Shown here: positions 8,213 through 18,011 of the stretch, piece after piece
Position numbering within the stretch: the first letter of the stretch is position 1
How the letters are laid out: every line of letters begins with the position of its first letter
Origin: Sutcliffiella tianshenii
GTDB lineage: Bacteria; Bacillota; Bacilli; Bacillales; Bacillaceae_I
NCBI RefSeq assembly: GCF_016908565.1
Contig: NZ_JAFBED010000002.1
Location: forward strand, 1 to 64,000
Direction: 5' to 3'
DNA length: 64,000 nt
The notes under the pieces: generated by a model
What the model was told of the DNA's origin: nothing
The model's input: the letters and a program-made list of their open reading frames with translations, nothing else
Database searches by the model: none
Translations under genes and position numbers: made by a program

Positions 8213-10150
8213 ATGCGGGTATCTCATGTGACGGTACGGAGAAGATTGACAGTGGTATTACTGGTAGGCATCCTTCTATTTGCAATTATCGATCTGCGCT
8301 TAGGCTATGTGCAGTTTGCTCTAGGGAATATGTTAACGGATCGTGCGAAGGACTCGTGGAGCCGCAACATCCCTTTTGAACCGGAGCGTGGCGAAATACT
8401 GGATCGTAACGGAGTCCCTTTAGCCACGAATATGAGTGCGCCTTCGGTACTGGTGGTGCCTAGACAAATCCAAGACCCAAATCAGACAGCTGAAAAATTG
8501 GCAGCTGCTTTAAATATGCCCAAAGAGAAGTTGTACAAGCAGATCACAAAAAATTCATCAATGGAAAGAATCAATCCGGAAGGAAGAAAAATTTCCCATG
8601 AGAAGGCAAAGGAAGTCAGGGCGTTGGGCCTTAAAGGTGTGTATATTGCGGAAGATTCCAAAAGGCATTATCCTTTTGGCAGTTATCTTTCCCATGTCCT
8701 TGGATTTGCCGGGATCGACAATCAGGGCCTGATGGGATTGGAATTGTTTTATGATAAACAACTAAAGGGACAAAAAGGACATGTTCAGTTCTATTCGGAT
8801 GCGAAAGGCCGCAGAATGCCAGATATTCCAGATGATTATGTGGCTCCGGTGGACGGCCTTGATCTCAGGCTGACAATAGACTCCAAGGTTCAGACCATCA
8901 TGGAGAATCAACTGGACCTTGCCTATGAACAATATAATCCTGATGGAATCATTGCCATCGCGATGGATCCAAACACAGGCGAAATACTCGCTATGTCGAG
9001 CAGACCGGACTTTGATCCTGCAGAGTTCCAGAAGGTCCCACCAGAGATCTATAATCGAAATCTGCCGGTATGGAGTACGTATGAGCCGGGATCCACATTC
9101 AAAATAATTACACTGGCAGCAGCATTGGAAGAAAATAAAGTCAACCTGACAAAGGACACTTTCCATGATGGAGGGGCTGCAGAGGTTGCTGGTGCGAGGC
9201 TCCGCTGCTGGAAAAGGGGCGGACACGGCCATCAGACATTTTTGGAAGTCGTCCAAAACTCCTGTAACCCGGGATTTGTAGAATTGGGGCAGCGTCTGGG
9301 TACGGATACTCTATTTGATTACATCAAATCATTCGGCTTCGGGGAGAAAACAGGCATTGACCTTCAAGGGGAGGGGAAAGGGATTCTCTTTAAGCCGGAA
9401 AATATAGGACCAGTAGAACTGGCTACAACCGCATTTGGCCAGGGGGTTTCGGTGACCCCGATCCAGCAGGTGACTGCAGTGTCTGCTGCCATAAATGGTG
9501 GCATCCTTTATACCCCGTACATTGCCAAGGAGTTTATCGACCCAGTTTCAGGGGACGTGGTATCAAGAAACACACCTGTAGAAAAAAGACGGGTCATTTC
9601 GGAGGAAACCTCCAACCAAGTCCGTTATGCGTTGGAAAGCGTAGTAGCACAAGGAACCGGGCGTAATGCATTTGTAGAAGGCTACCGTGTTGGAGGGAAG
9701 ACTGGTACCGCACAAAAAGTGCAAAATGGCAGATACATGGAAAACAATCATATCGTCTCCTTTATCGGGTTTGCCCCTGCAGATGATCCGCAGATAGTTG
9801 TTTATCTGGCCATTGATAATCCAAAAGGCACAGTTCAGTTCGGTGGAGTAGTAGCAGCACCTGTAGTCGGGAATATAATGGAGGAAAGCCTGAGTGCGCT
9901 TGGTGTAGAGAAGAGAAAAGGACAAATAGAAAAGGAACTGCAATGGCCGGATGTCCCTTTGGTGGAAGTGCCTAACTTGAAGGGAATGTCCCGAAAAGAG
10001 CTCATTCAACAGCTGGTCACCCTGAAGCTTGATATCAGCGGGGAAGGTGACACAGTAGTGGAGCAGGCACCAAAACCAGGAACAAAAGTCAAAGAGGGTT
10101 CTACCATCCGAGTATACATGTCCGGTTCTGATAAGAGTGATGAAGACTAA
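8213..10150 (+). CDS. spoVD: Stage V sporulation protein D, class B PBP for spore cortex
   Basis: Transpeptidase required for cortex peptidoglycan, expressed in the mother cell under SigE in B. subtilis and partnered with SpoVE. The 645-residue product begins MRVSHVTVRRRL and has one membrane anchor at about 10-30, FEPERGEILDRNG near 50-62, STFK (Ser294-Lys297), SCN near 345, KTGTA (496-500) and one C-terminal PASTA domain. These active-site positions agree with B. subtilis SpoVD. ATG 8213 has AAAGGAGG upstream. An in-frame ATG at 8090 would add 41 residues and start inside the terminator, so it is rejected. Terminators on both sides make it a separate transcription unit. Confidence 0.95.
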   Translation: MRVSHVTVRRRLTVVLLVGILLFAIIDLRLGYVQFALGNMLTDRAKDSWSRNIPFEPERGEILDRNGVPLATNMSAPSVLVVPRQIQDPNQTAEKLAAALNMPKEKLYKQITKNSSMERINPEGRKISHEKAKEVRALGLKGVYIAEDSKRHYPFGSYLSHVLGFAGIDNQGLMGLELFYDKQLKGQKGHVQFYSDAKGRRMPDIPDDYVAPVDGLDLRLTIDSKVQTIMENQLDLAYEQYNPDGIIAIAMDPNTGEILAMSSRPDFDPAEFQKVPPEIYNRNLPVWSTYEPGSTFKIITLAAALEENKVNLTKDTFHDGGAAEVAGARLRCWKRGGHGHQTFLEVVQNSCNPGFVELGQRLGTDTLFDYIKSFGFGEKTGIDLQGEGKGILFKPENIGPVELATTAFGQGVSVTPIQQVTAVSAAINGGILYTPYIAKEFIDPVSGDVVSRNTPVEKRRVISEETSNQVRYALESVVAQGTGRNAFVEGYRVGGKTGTAQKVQNGRYMENNHIVSFIGFAPADDPQIVVYLAIDNPKGTVQFGGVVAAPVVGNIMEESLSALGVEKRKGQIEKELQWPDVPLVEVPNLKGMSRKELIQQLVTLKLDISGEGDTVVEQAPKPGTKVKEGSTIRVYMSGSDKSDED

Positions 10151-10152
10151 AA

Positions 10153-10190
10153 AAACCAAGGGCCCTGAAGCGGGCTCTTGGTTTAATTTC
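10153..10190 (+). terminator. Terminator after spoVD
   Basis: AAACCAAGGGCCC pairs with GGGCTCTTGGTTT (one wobble pair), followed by AATTT. It lies 2 nt after the spoVD stop, so murE needs its own promoter, for which I see no strong candidate. Confidence 0.78.
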
Positions 10191-10299
10191 CCTAAATAGG
10201 ATAGAATGGAGATAGGATGAAAATTCTACCTGTCAATAAACAGTCTAAACTACACTTCGAGCGTCCTTTAGCAATTCCAAGTAGAGGGGAATGATTCCT

Positions 10300-11769
10300 A
10301 TGATGCTACAAGACTTAATTCAATATCTACATCGTTATCAGGTATCTTCTGCTTTAAATCCTGAAATAGATTCAATCGTGATGGATTCCCGGTTGGCAAA
10401 GAAGGGGAGTTTATTTTTTTGCATTCAGGGGTATACGGTAGATGGTCATATATATGCAGAAGAAGCTATCAGAAATGGTGCGGTCGCCATCATATCCGAA
10501 AAAGTATTGGATGTCCCGGTACCGGTGATAGTGGTCCCGGATTCAAAAAGGGCCATGGCGATATTAGCTGATATTTTTTATGGTCAGCCTACACACAAAC
10601 TTCACCTCATCGGGATTACTGGAACCAATGGAAAAACTACAACGACCCATATCATCGAATCCATATTCCAAAAGCATCGTCAGAAAACAGGGATGATAGG
10701 GACAATTAATATGAAAATCGGTGATCAGTCCTTCCCTGTTAAAAATACTACCCCTGATGCACTTACGCTTCAGGAATCTTTTCATCGAATGGTGGAGAAT
10801 GGAGTCCAGACTGTCGTGATGGAGGTTTCCTCCCATGCTTTGCATATGGGCAGGGTCTTTGGCTGTGATTTTGATGTAGCAGTATTTACGAATCTTACTC
10901 AGGATCACCTCGATTATCATAAAACAATGGAAGAATACAAGTTTGCCAAATCCCTGTTATTCTCGTCTCTCGGAAATGCTTATAAACTTCAAAAGCCCAA
11001 ATTCGCCGTATTGAATGCCGATGACGCTGCGAGTGAATGTTATGCATTGTCTACAGCCGCACAGGTCATCACTTATGGTATCAATAATAACAGTGATATC
11101 ATGGCAACCAATATTGAAATATCAGGGAAGGGAACAAAGTTTGACTTAGTATACGACAACAGGGTTGTTCCTATTCACCTGCAATTGGTCGGCAAGTTCA
11201 GTGTTTATAATGTCCTTGCTGCAATCGCTGCCTCCTATGTATCCAATATTCCTATGGAGACGATCATTAAGGTTGTAGAGGAAATGAAAGGCGTGCCCGG
11301 AAGATTCGAAGTGATCGAGGAAGGTCAGGACTATACCGTGATAGTTGACTATGCACATACCCCTGACAGCTTAGAGAATGTATTAAAGACAGCAAAGCAA
11401 CTTTCCCGACAAAATATAACCTGTGTTGTGGGATGTGGCGGTGACCGTGACCGTGCCAAAAGGCCATTGATGGCAAAGGCGGCGATTTCCCATGCACATA
11501 AGGTGATATTCACGCTTGATAATCCACGCACAGAAAATCCTGCAAGGATCTTTGCTGATATGGAATCCGGGATAAAAGGTCATCCTTACGAAATAATTGA
11601 GGATCGCAGACAGGCCATTTTAAAGGCTGTCAATGAAGCAAGTCCGGGAGATGTCATTTTGATTGCAGGCAAAGGACATGAAACCTATCAGTTAATAGGA
11701 GACAAAGTGCTGGAATTTGATGATAGAAAAGTTGCCCGGGAAGCCATACATGCAAAGGGTTCATCATAA
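10300..11769 (+). CDS. murE: UDP-MurNAc-L-Ala-D-Glu: meso-diaminopimelate ligase
   Basis: ATP-dependent cytoplasmic ligase adding the third residue of the peptidoglycan stem peptide. The ATP loop GTNGKTTT starts at residue 108. The amino-acid selectivity motif DNPR lies at about 407-410 and indicates meso-diaminopimelate rather than lysine, so the wall should be the A1-gamma type normal for Bacillus. The [12 protein letters not shown] block near 380 and GKGHETYQ near 465 are also typical. Length is about 489 residues. The GAGGGG ribosome binding site (10284-10289) is too close to ATG 10291, so ATG 10300 or 10303 is preferred. A 398-bp gap with a decayed remnant separates it from mraY. Confidence 0.95.
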   Translation: MMLQDLIQYLHRYQVSSALNPEIDSIVMDSRLAKKGSLFFCIQGYTVDGHIYAEEAIRNGAVAIISEKVLDVPVPVIVVPDSKRAMAILADIFYGQPTHKLHLIGITGTNGKTTTTHIIESIFQKHRQKTGMIGTINMKIGDQSFPVKNTTPDALTLQESFHRMVENGVQTVVMEVSSHALHMGRVFGCDFDVAVFTNLTQDHLDYHKTMEEYKFAKSLLFSSLGNAYKLQKPKFAVLNADDAASECYALSTAAQVITYGINNNSDIMATNIEISGKGTKFDLVYDNRVVPIHLQLVGKFSVYNVLAAIAASYVSNIPMETIIKVVEEMKGVPGRFEVIEEGQDYTVIVDYAHTPDSLENVLKTAKQLSRQNITCVVGCGGDRDRAKRPLMAKAAISHAHKVIFTLDNPRTENPARIFADMESGIKGHPYEIIEDRRQAILKAVNEASPGDVILIAGKGHETYQLIGDKVLEFDDRKVAREAIHAKGSS

Positions 11770-12167
11770 ACTATGTAGGGTATGGAAAAATACGCTAATC
11801 CTTAACCGAAAATATCCATGCTAAAAGTCACTGATTATCCCATATAATGAGCAGAAATTAAAGAAAAAGGTTCAATTCCTGAAGAAAAAGTAAAAACATG
11901 AAAAAAAGTATTTGCAGAAGCGGGAAAAACAGATAAAATTTAGTTTTGGTACATCTAATCTGACTTTAGGATTGGTTGCCAGTATGCAAGTTAATCGCAT
12001 TTCAATAGCTTGTAAATGGTGTTGGAACCGTAGGTATGTCACGCATTTGTCTAAAAAGGCTTGGAAGGGATCATAGATTTATTCACAGGACTTGATGATT
12101 CATAGTGTTGAAGTATGCTTATGGTGATAATACCTCTAATCATATTACTAGAGAGGAGGGAATAACG
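11770..12167 (+). pseudogene. Gap murE-mraY with a decayed coding remnant
   Basis: The 398 bp hold no intact gene. From about 11852, one frame reads AEIKEKGSIPEEKVKT, a stop, then KKVFAEAGKTDKI. A second frame continues FGTSNLTLGLVASMQVN, a third NGVGTVGMSRI, and the first resumes [15 protein letters not shown] up to a stop at about 12103. Protein-like pieces that change frame and contain internal stops suggest an old degraded gene of unknown family. No terminator is obvious, so murE-mraY read-through is possible. Confidence 0.4.
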
Positions 12168-13142
12168 ATGCAACAACAGGTCGTTTTATTTGCCATCGTT
12201 ATATCTTTTTTAATTACTGTTCTATTATCACCAATTTTTATTCCCTTCCTACGGAGATTGAAGTTTGGTCAAAGCATCCGTGAAGAAGGGCCGCAGTCAC
12301 ATCTTAAGAAAACGGGAACCCCTACAATGGGCGGCCTGATGATCTTACTCGCTGTAGTCGTCACAACGCTCATCATTACAGGCAGGTATGCCGAGGCATC
12401 CGTCGAAACCTATCTGCTGCTTTTTGTAACAGTCGGATATGGACTTTTAGGCTTTTTGGATGATTTCATCAAAGTGGTTCTAAAAAGAAACCTCGGATTG
12501 ACTTCCCTTCAGAAGCTGATTGGACAGATCGTCATTGCGGTGGTTTTCTATTTCGTATTTACGCAATTCGAGTTTTCGACCGCAGTTTCCATACCAGGAA
12601 CGGATCTGTCATTTGAATTGGGTATTTTTTATGTGGTATTCCTGATTTTCTGGTTGGTCGGTTTTTCAAATGCCGTCAATCTTACCGATGGCCTTGATGG
12701 TCTTGTTTCCGGGACTGCAGCAATAGCATTCGGGGCATTCGCAGTCTTGGCTTGGAATCAATCACAGTTTGAAGTGTCCATTTTTTCAGTAGCGGTAGTC
12801 GGCGCATTATTAGGATTTCTTGTTTTCAATGCCCATCCTGCAAAGGTGTTTATGGGGGATACTGGTTCATTGGCCCTTGGAGGGGCGATTGCCACTGTGG
12901 CAGTCCTGTTAAAGTTAGAAATCATCCTTATCATAATAGGTGGCGTATTTGTCCTTGAAACACTTTCCGTTATCATTCAAGTTATCTCATTCAAGACAAC
13001 CGGACGCAGAATCTTCAAAATGAGTCCGCTACATCACCATTATGAGCTCGTAGGTTGGTCGGAATGGCGCGTCGTTGTATCCTTTTGGACGGTTGGCCTT
13101 TTATGTGCAGTGCTGGGAATCTATTTAGAGGTGTGGATCTGA
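12168..13142 (+). CDS. mraY: Phospho-N-acetylmuramoyl-pentapeptide transferase MraY
   Basis: Transfers phospho-MurNAc-pentapeptide from UDP to undecaprenyl phosphate to form lipid I at the cytoplasmic membrane. The 324-residue polytopic protein has about ten hydrophobic segments. It carries the family motifs [20 protein letters not shown] (about 33-52), FLDDFIK near 100, NLTDGLDGL near 175, [14 protein letters not shown] near 230, and [10 protein letters not shown] near 290. ATG 12168 follows GAGAGGAGGG closely, and the product then matches B. subtilis MraY in length; an upstream in-frame ATG at 12105 is rejected. It is 1 nt from murD, so they are one operon. Confidence 0.96.
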   Translation: MQQQVVLFAIVISFLITVLLSPIFIPFLRRLKFGQSIREEGPQSHLKKTGTPTMGGLMILLAVVVTTLIITGRYAEASVETYLLLFVTVGYGLLGFLDDFIKVVLKRNLGLTSLQKLIGQIVIAVVFYFVFTQFEFSTAVSIPGTDLSFELGIFYVVFLIFWLVGFSNAVNLTDGLDGLVSGTAAIAFGAFAVLAWNQSQFEVSIFSVAVVGALLGFLVFNAHPAKVFMGDTGSLALGGAIATVAVLLKLEIILIIIGGVFVLETLSVIIQVISFKTTGRRIFKMSPLHHHYELVGWSEWRVVVSFWTVGLLCAVLGIYLEVWI

Positions 13143-13143
13143 T

Positions 13144-14493
13144 ATGAAGCATATTGACTTTTATAAAGAAAAGAACGTCCTTGTCTTGGGTTTGGCAAAA
13201 AGTGGCACAGCCACAGCAAATCTTTTACATACACTTGGAGCAAATGTCATTGTAAACGACCGTACACCGCTTGAAGGAAATGAACAGGCGAAAGAACTGC
13301 AGTCCAAAGGCATGGAGGTAATATGCGGGGGGCATCCTTTAAGCATTTTCGATCAGGAAATTGATATGGTGTTCAAAAATCCAGGAATCCCTTATACCAA
13401 TCCGCTCGTGGAGATGGCCATTCAAAAGGGTATTCCTGTACTGACGGAAGTGGAGCTTGCCTATCAGATCAGCGAGGCTGACTTTATCGGCATTACCGGT
13501 TCCAATGGCAAAACAACCACCACCACACTGATTGATGAGATGCTTAAGGGTGGCGGGAAATCCCCGCTGATTGCAGGGAATATCGGTAAAGTCTCTGTGG
13601 AAGTAGCCCAACAAGCCACAAAAACCAATATCATGGTGACAGAGCTTTCTTCCTTTCAATTGATGGGGATTGATTCATTCCGTCCGAAAATTTCAGTTTT
13701 GCTCAATATTTTTGAAGCTCATCTGGATTACCATGGAACGCTTGAAGAGTATGCAAACGCCAAAGCGGCCATTATGAAGAATCAGACAAAGGAAGATTTT
13801 GCAGTCGTCAATGCAGATGATGATGTCATCATGGAAATGATCAAACATTCACATGCAACGATCATCCCGTTCTCTGTAACTGGCAAGGTGGATGGCGCGT
13901 ACCTTAAAGATGGTGGAGTCTACTTTAAGGAAGAAAAAGTGATGGATGTAGCTGATATCGTTTTGCCTGGCAAGCATAATCTTGAAAACATACTTGCAGC
14001 GATAGCAGCTGCAAAGCTTGTCGGCACTGAAAATGAAGCCATCCAAAAAGTGCTTACCACTTTTACGGGGGTAAAGCACCGTCTGCAGTTTGTGGACTCA
14101 ATCGAAAATAGAAGATTCTACAATGATTCGAAAGCTACCAATATCTTAGCCACTCAAAAAGCGATCTCCGCTTTTGACGAGAGTGTCATCCTCCTTGCCG
14201 GGGGGCTTGATAGAGGAAACGATTTCGATGATCTGCTTCCATACTTGAAAAATGTAAAAGTATTGATCACATTTGGCGAAACCGCGGAAAAACTTATCAA
14301 AACTGCGGAAGAAGCGGGAATAAAAGAGATAAAACGTGTCGATAATGTGGAAAAAGCCGTACCGGTTGCTTTTGAAATGTCCCACGACGGTGATGTTATT
14401 CTTTTATCTCCAGCTTGTGCCAGCTGGGACCAATATAAAACATTCGAACAACGAGGAGACATTTTTATAGACGCCGTGCATAAGCTTAAGTAA
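13144..14493 (+). CDS. murD: UDP-N-acetylmuramoylalanine: D-glutamate ligase
   Basis: Adds D-glutamate to UDP-MurNAc-L-alanine with ATP in the cytoplasm. The 449-residue product has an N-terminal Rossmann-like domain ([10 protein letters not shown], about 12-21), the Mur ligase ATP loop GSNGKTTTT (about 119-127), and the C-terminal NDSKATN and [10 protein letters not shown] blocks typical of MurD. Length is normal. It starts immediately after mraY (stop to start 1 nt) and is followed by a large terminator-like hairpin before spoVE, so mraY-murD form a unit. Confidence 0.96.
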   Translation: MKHIDFYKEKNVLVLGLAKSGTATANLLHTLGANVIVNDRTPLEGNEQAKELQSKGMEVICGGHPLSIFDQEIDMVFKNPGIPYTNPLVEMAIQKGIPVLTEVELAYQISEADFIGITGSNGKTTTTTLIDEMLKGGGKSPLIAGNIGKVSVEVAQQATKTNIMVTELSSFQLMGIDSFRPKISVLLNIFEAHLDYHGTLEEYANAKAAIMKNQTKEDFAVVNADDDVIMEMIKHSHATIIPFSVTGKVDGAYLKDGGVYFKEEKVMDVADIVLPGKHNLENILAAIAAAKLVGTENEAIQKVLTTFTGVKHRLQFVDSIENRRFYNDSKATNILATQKAISAFDESVILLAGGLDRGNDFDDLLPYLKNVKVLITFGETAEKLIKTAEEAGIKEIKRVDNVEKAVPVAFEMSHDGDVILLSPACASWDQYKTFEQRGDIFIDAVHKLK

Positions 14494-14512
14494 GGGCTTG
14501 GCCGAAACCTAT

Positions 14513-14583
14513 GAGGCTTTGTTCTGATAGTTGCAAACTTCCGCGGGATTAGCGGATGCAACAGAAGGACAAAGCCTCTTTTT
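14513..14583 (+). terminator. Large terminator-like hairpin between murD and spoVE
   Basis: GAGGCTTTGT (from 14513) pairs with ACAAAGCCTC (ending 14578), with an inner GTTGCA/TGCAAC stem, followed by TTTTT. The hairpin is larger than usual, but its outer stem and T tail fit intrinsic termination. Confidence 0.68.
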
Positions 14584-14657
14584 GCTAAGTAGAAGGATAT
14601 CTGTTGCTTGGGTTCCTCATCTATATGCCCTAAAATATGCTCGAGAGGTGTTTTCTG

Positions 14658-15758
14658 TTGGCGACAAAGCGATCTACTCCCGATTTAATATTAATTATCA
14701 CGACCTTGACATTACTTGCCATCGGATTGATCATGGTCTATAGTGCAAGTGCGGTCTGGGCGGATTATAAGTTCCAGGACACTTTCTTCTTCGCAAAGCG
14801 GCAGTTGCTATTTGCAGGTCTTGGTGTTGTGGCGATGTTCTTTATCATGAATGTTGATTACTGGACATGGCGTACATGGGCGAAGCTGATTATCATCGTG
14901 TGTTTTGTACTGCTAGTTGCCGTTTTGATCCCGGGTATAGGGATGGAGCGAAATGGATCTAGGAGCTGGATAGGGGTAGGGGCATTTTCGGTTCAACCTT
15001 CAGAATTCATGAAAATAGCCATGATTGCATTCCTGGCAAAATATTTAAGTGAAAATCAAAAGAAAATAACATCTTTTAAAAAGGGATTGGTGCCAAGTCT
15101 TGGCTTGGTATTCCTGGCCTTTGGCATGATCATGATGCAACCGGATCTTGGAACGGGTACTGTGATGGTCGGAACGTGTATTGTCATGATCTATGTGGCA
15201 GGTGCGAGAATCAGTCATTTCGTGGGACTTGGCCTGGTAGGCGTAGCAGGCTTTGTCGTACTGGTATTGTCTGCCCCATACAGGATAAAGCGTATCACTT
15301 CCTTCCTTGATCCATGGGAAGACCCGTTGAACAGTGGTTTTCAAATCATCCAGTCCCTGTACGCGATCGGACCGGGTGGCCTTCTTGGATTGGGATTGGG
15401 TCAGAGCCGGCAAAAATTCTTTTACCTTCCTGAACCACAGACGGATTTCATTTTTGCCATTTTAGCAGAAGAACTGGGCTTCATCGGAGGATCTTTTGTT
15501 GTCTTGCTTTTTGCACTTCTACTTTGGAGAGGTATACGCATTGCCCTCGGGGCACCGGATTTGTACGGAAGCTTTTTAGCAGTGGGCATCATCGCTATGG
15601 TCGCCATCCAAGTGATCATCAATGTCGGGGTAGTAACGGGATTGATGCCTGTAACCGGTATTACATTGCCATTTTTAAGCTATGGGGGATCATCCCTGAC
15701 ACTGATGCTTATGGCCGTAGGGATTCTTCTCAATATTAGCCGATATGCAAAATATTAA
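14658..15758 (+). CDS. spoVE: SpoVE/FtsW-family SEDS peptidoglycan glycosyltransferase
   Basis: SEDS-family polytopic membrane enzyme (RodA/FtsW/SpoVE) that polymerises lipid II. SpoVE makes spore cortex together with SpoVD. The 366-residue product has about ten membrane segments and the motifs VYSASAVWADY near 25, NGSRSWIGVG near 105, QPDLGTGTV near 165, and LPFLSYGGSSL near 335. TTG 14658 is chosen because GAGAGGTG lies about 8 nt upstream and the length (366) equals B. subtilis SpoVE. The very high similarity recalled to SpoVE and the dcw position favour SpoVE over FtsW, whose gene lies elsewhere in B. subtilis. A strong terminator follows. Confidence 0.92.
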   Translation: MATKRSTPDLILIITTLTLLAIGLIMVYSASAVWADYKFQDTFFFAKRQLLFAGLGVVAMFFIMNVDYWTWRTWAKLIIIVCFVLLVAVLIPGIGMERNGSRSWIGVGAFSVQPSEFMKIAMIAFLAKYLSENQKKITSFKKGLVPSLGLVFLAFGMIMMQPDLGTGTVMVGTCIVMIYVAGARISHFVGLGLVGVAGFVVLVLSAPYRIKRITSFLDPWEDPLNSGFQIIQSLYAIGPGGLLGLGLGQSRQKFFYLPEPQTDFIFAILAEELGFIGGSFVVLLFALLLWRGIRIALGAPDLYGSFLAVGIIAMVAIQVIINVGVVTGLMPVTGITLPFLSYGGSSLTLMLMAVGILLNISRYAKY

Positions 15759-15764
15759 ACTAGA

Positions 15765-15805
15765 AACACCTCTTCCCAATTTGGGAAGAGGTGTTATTAT
15801 TTTTC
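15765..15805 (+). terminator. Strong terminator after spoVE
   Basis: A perfect 14-bp stem, AACACCTCTTCCCA (15765-15778) with TGGGAAGAGGTGTT (15782-15795), has a 3-nt loop followed by ATTATTTTT. It should isolate murB-divIB from spoVE transcription. Confidence 0.92.
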
Positions 15806-16207
15806 GCCACCGCTTTTCGGTAGTATGACAAAAGATAAAATTTTGGTTACAAAATCTGATTTTGATTGCACAACCTTAACAGGGGATATAGTATATAGAT
15901 ATTATGCGCGTAAAGTGATGAGTCTTTTTTATTATTTCCTGTTTAGAATAACTGAAAATATGCTACGATGGAATTAAGGGGTTTAACCTTATAGTGCAAT
16001 GGGTATATAACTATCGTTCGTTTTTTTTCGATTATACATATTTAGACTCATTCGATCCCTTTACGATGCATTAGGCTGATGTACCTTCTTTTTTTTACTG
16101 CATAGAATAACAGAAAAGATCAAGTACACGGCAATAAAAACGATCTGCACTCTTTCATTATAAAAATAACTTAAATGATTGACTGAACGTGTATGTAGGA
16201 GGAATTT
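15806..16207 (+). other. Gap where murG is normally found
   Basis: In B. subtilis and many relatives murG lies between spoVE and murB. Here only about 400 AT-rich bases remain, too short for the roughly 1.1-kb gene, and no MurG-like translation is visible. A 50-codon frame (15825-15977) exists but lacks a ribosome binding site. Candidate -10 elements include TGCTACGAT (15961-15969), without a good -35. murB must have a promoter here, because spoVE ends in a strong terminator. Confidence 0.7.
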
Positions 16208-17122
16208 ATGGAACAGTTACAGTTGGTAAAGGAGCTTCAAGAAGCAAATGTCGGGAAGGTATTGCCGAGCGAGCCACTGGCAAATCATACCACAATGAAA
16301 ATTGGCGGTCCTGCGGATATTCTAGTGGAACCGAGTAATCTTGCCATGCTTCAAGAGACAATGAAAATAATCCATCAACACCAATCCAAGTGGACAGCCA
16401 TCGGACGCGGTTCTAATCTTCTGGTTTCTGACAAGGGAATAGAAGGTGTGGTCATCAAGCTTGGCAATGGCATGGATGATCTGGAAGTCGAGGGCAATGA
16501 AGTGAAAGTCGGAGGGGGATACTCCCTCATTAAGCTCGTGACCATCATCAGCAAAAAGGGTTTGACAGGCCTTGAGTTTGCGGCGGGAATCCCAGGAACA
16601 GTGGGGGGAGCAGTCTACATGAATGCAGGTGCCCATGGTTCTGATATGTCAAAAGTACTCAAAAAGGCTCATGTCCTCTTTGAAGATGGGGAGATGGCCT
16701 GGTTAACCCCAGAGGAACTGAAGTTCTCCTATCGCACATCCTTGCTGCAGAAGGAAAGACCGGGTATCTGCCTTGAGGCGGTATTGAACGTTGAAGAGGG
16801 AAATAGGGAAGATGTGGTATCTACCCTTCAGAAGAATAAGGATTACAGAAGAAACACCCAACCTTTCAATTATCCTTGTGCAGGAAGCATTTTCAGGAAT
16901 CCGCTTCCGGAATATGCCGGGGCTTTGATTGAAAAAGCCGGACTGAAAGGCTACACGATTGGTGGGGCAAAGGTTTCGGAAATGCACGCCAACTTCATCG
17001 TGAATGATAATGGGGCGAAAGCACAGGATGTCCTTGATCTTATCGCTCATATCAAAAAAACGGTACTCGAGTTATACAATGTGCAACTGGAGACGGAAGT
17101 CGAGATAATAGGAAGAAAATAG
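16208..17122 (+). CDS. murB: UDP-N-acetylenolpyruvoylglucosamine reductase
   Basis: FAD-dependent cytoplasmic enzyme that reduces UDP-GlcNAc-enolpyruvate to UDP-MurNAc with NADPH. The 304-residue product shows the FAD-binding segments [11 protein letters not shown] (about 59-69) and [18 protein letters not shown] (near 135), plus CAGSIFRNP near 225, whose Ser is the proton donor in MurB, and the C-terminal HANFIVN. Length equals type II MurB of Bacillus. TAGGAGGA lies 6 nt before ATG 16208. The gene follows the gap where murG would be expected, and a perfect inverted repeat links its 3' flank to the divIB leader. Confidence 0.95.
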   Translation: MEQLQLVKELQEANVGKVLPSEPLANHTTMKIGGPADILVEPSNLAMLQETMKIIHQHQSKWTAIGRGSNLLVSDKGIEGVVIKLGNGMDDLEVEGNEVKVGGGYSLIKLVTIISKKGLTGLEFAAGIPGTVGGAVYMNAGAHGSDMSKVLKKAHVLFEDGEMAWLTPEELKFSYRTSLLQKERPGICLEAVLNVEEGNREDVVSTLQKNKDYRRNTQPFNYPCAGSIFRNPLPEYAGALIEKAGLKGYTIGGAKVSEMHANFIVNDNGAKAQDVLDLIAHIKKTVLELYNVQLETEVEIIGRK

Positions 17123-17137
17123 TATTATTTATCCTTT

Positions 17138-17220
17138 TTTTCACCCCACATGTGATATAATTATGCTAGAAAATCAATGCATATTAACAGCACGGAGTAT
17201 GCCGTGCGGTGGGGTGAAAA
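17138..17220 (+). repeat. Perfect 12-bp inverted repeat around the divIB leader
   Basis: TTTTCACCCCAC (17138-17149) is the exact reverse complement of GTGGGGTGAAAA (17209-17220). A 6-bp hairpin GCACGG/CCGTGC (17190-17207) is nested inside. The right arm contains the only plausible divIB Shine-Dalgarno (GGGGTGA). The left arm lies just upstream of the candidate -10 at 17156. Confidence 0.85.
17153..17161 (+). promoter_or_regulatory. Candidate extended -10 promoter for divIB
   Basis: TGATATAAT at 17153-17161 is an extended -10 with a perfect TATAAT and no good -35. Transcripts from it would start near 17168, after the left arm of the inverted repeat, so only read-through RNA from murB carries both arms. 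Confidence 0.5.
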
Positions 17221-17228
17221 CGTATTAC

Positions 17229-18011
17229 ATGGAAAAAGGGAAAGTAGTTACTTTGGAAGATCGGGTTCCTAAGCTGAAAGAGCAGCGTAAACATAAGGCT
17301 AATAGGAGGCTTATCCTTTATTTATCCTTATTTTTTATCTTGTTATCGCTCATCATTTACTCACAATCCTCTCTCAGCAAGGTGTCTGCCATAAAAATAG
17401 AAGGTAATCGCCACCTGACGGATGAGGAGATTGTAGATTTAAGTGGAATTTCCGTTAAGACAAGCTTTTGGAGAGTCGACGGGGAAGAAGCATCCGCTAA
17501 AATCCTGCAGCATAAAGAGATAAAAGAAGCAGTCGTGTCCAGGAAGCTGCCTAATACAGTGGAAATTGACGTGAAGGAATATAATCGGATCGCTTATATA
17601 TATGACGAAGGGAATTACTATCCAGTTATCGAAAACGGTAAGATACTAGCAGCCATCGAATCGGAAGCACTGCCAGATGATGCGCCGCTAATGATGAACT
17701 GGAATCAGGGGGATCTGGTGGAAGAGTTCATCGGGGAACTGATGAAGCTGCCTGAATCCATCATATATGCCATTTCAGAGATACACCATACACCATCGGA
17801 AGTGGATCCTTATCATATGACATTGTTCATGAATGATGGATTCGAAGTCAGTGCTACCGTGAGAGATTTTTCAAACAAGATGTCAGCTTATCCCTCCATT
17901 GTCGCCCAGCTTGATCCGGATCAAAAAGGTGTGATCAATATAGAGGTAGGCACATTTTTTAAACCTTATGAAACTGTTGGAGATGAAGATCAGGATGAAG
18001 GTGAACGGTAA
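17229..18011 (+). CDS. divIB: Cell division protein DivIB (FtsQ)
   Basis: Bitopic divisome protein that complexes with FtsL and DivIC outside the membrane. The product has a basic cytoplasmic tail (VPKLKEQRKHKANRR), one transmembrane helix at about 28-46, a POTRA domain (KVSAIKIEGNRHLTDEEIVDLSGI onward, about 52-120), and a beta domain, ending in an acidic tail. About 260 residues, as in B. subtilis DivIB. ATG 17229 is chosen; GTG 17214 in the same frame is an alternative that would overlap the presumed Shine-Dalgarno GGGGTGA. Expression may be influenced by the inverted repeat and internal promoter described separately. Its 3' end overlaps the ylxW start. Confidence 0.93.
   Translation: MEKGKVVTLEDRVPKLKEQRKHKANRRLILYLSLFFILLSLIIYSQSSLSKVSAIKIEGNRHLTDEEIVDLSGISVKTSFWRVDGEEASAKILQHKEIKEAVVSRKLPNTVEIDVKEYNRIAYIYDEGNYYPVIENGKILAAIESEALPDDAPLMMNWNQGDLVEEFIGELMKLPESIIYAISEIHHTPSEVDPYHMTLFMNDGFEVSATVRDFSNKMSAYPSIVAQLDPDQKGVINIEVGTFFKPYETVGDEDQDEGER

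Noticed and set aside
12108-12131. Possible SigA promoter before mraY (TTGAAG...GATAAT)
   Set aside because: The spacer is only 12 bp, too short for SigA.
14595-14620. SigE-like promoter before spoVE (GGATATC...CATCTAT)
   Set aside because: Both halves have several mismatches; too weak to list, although a SigE promoter is known in B. subtilis.
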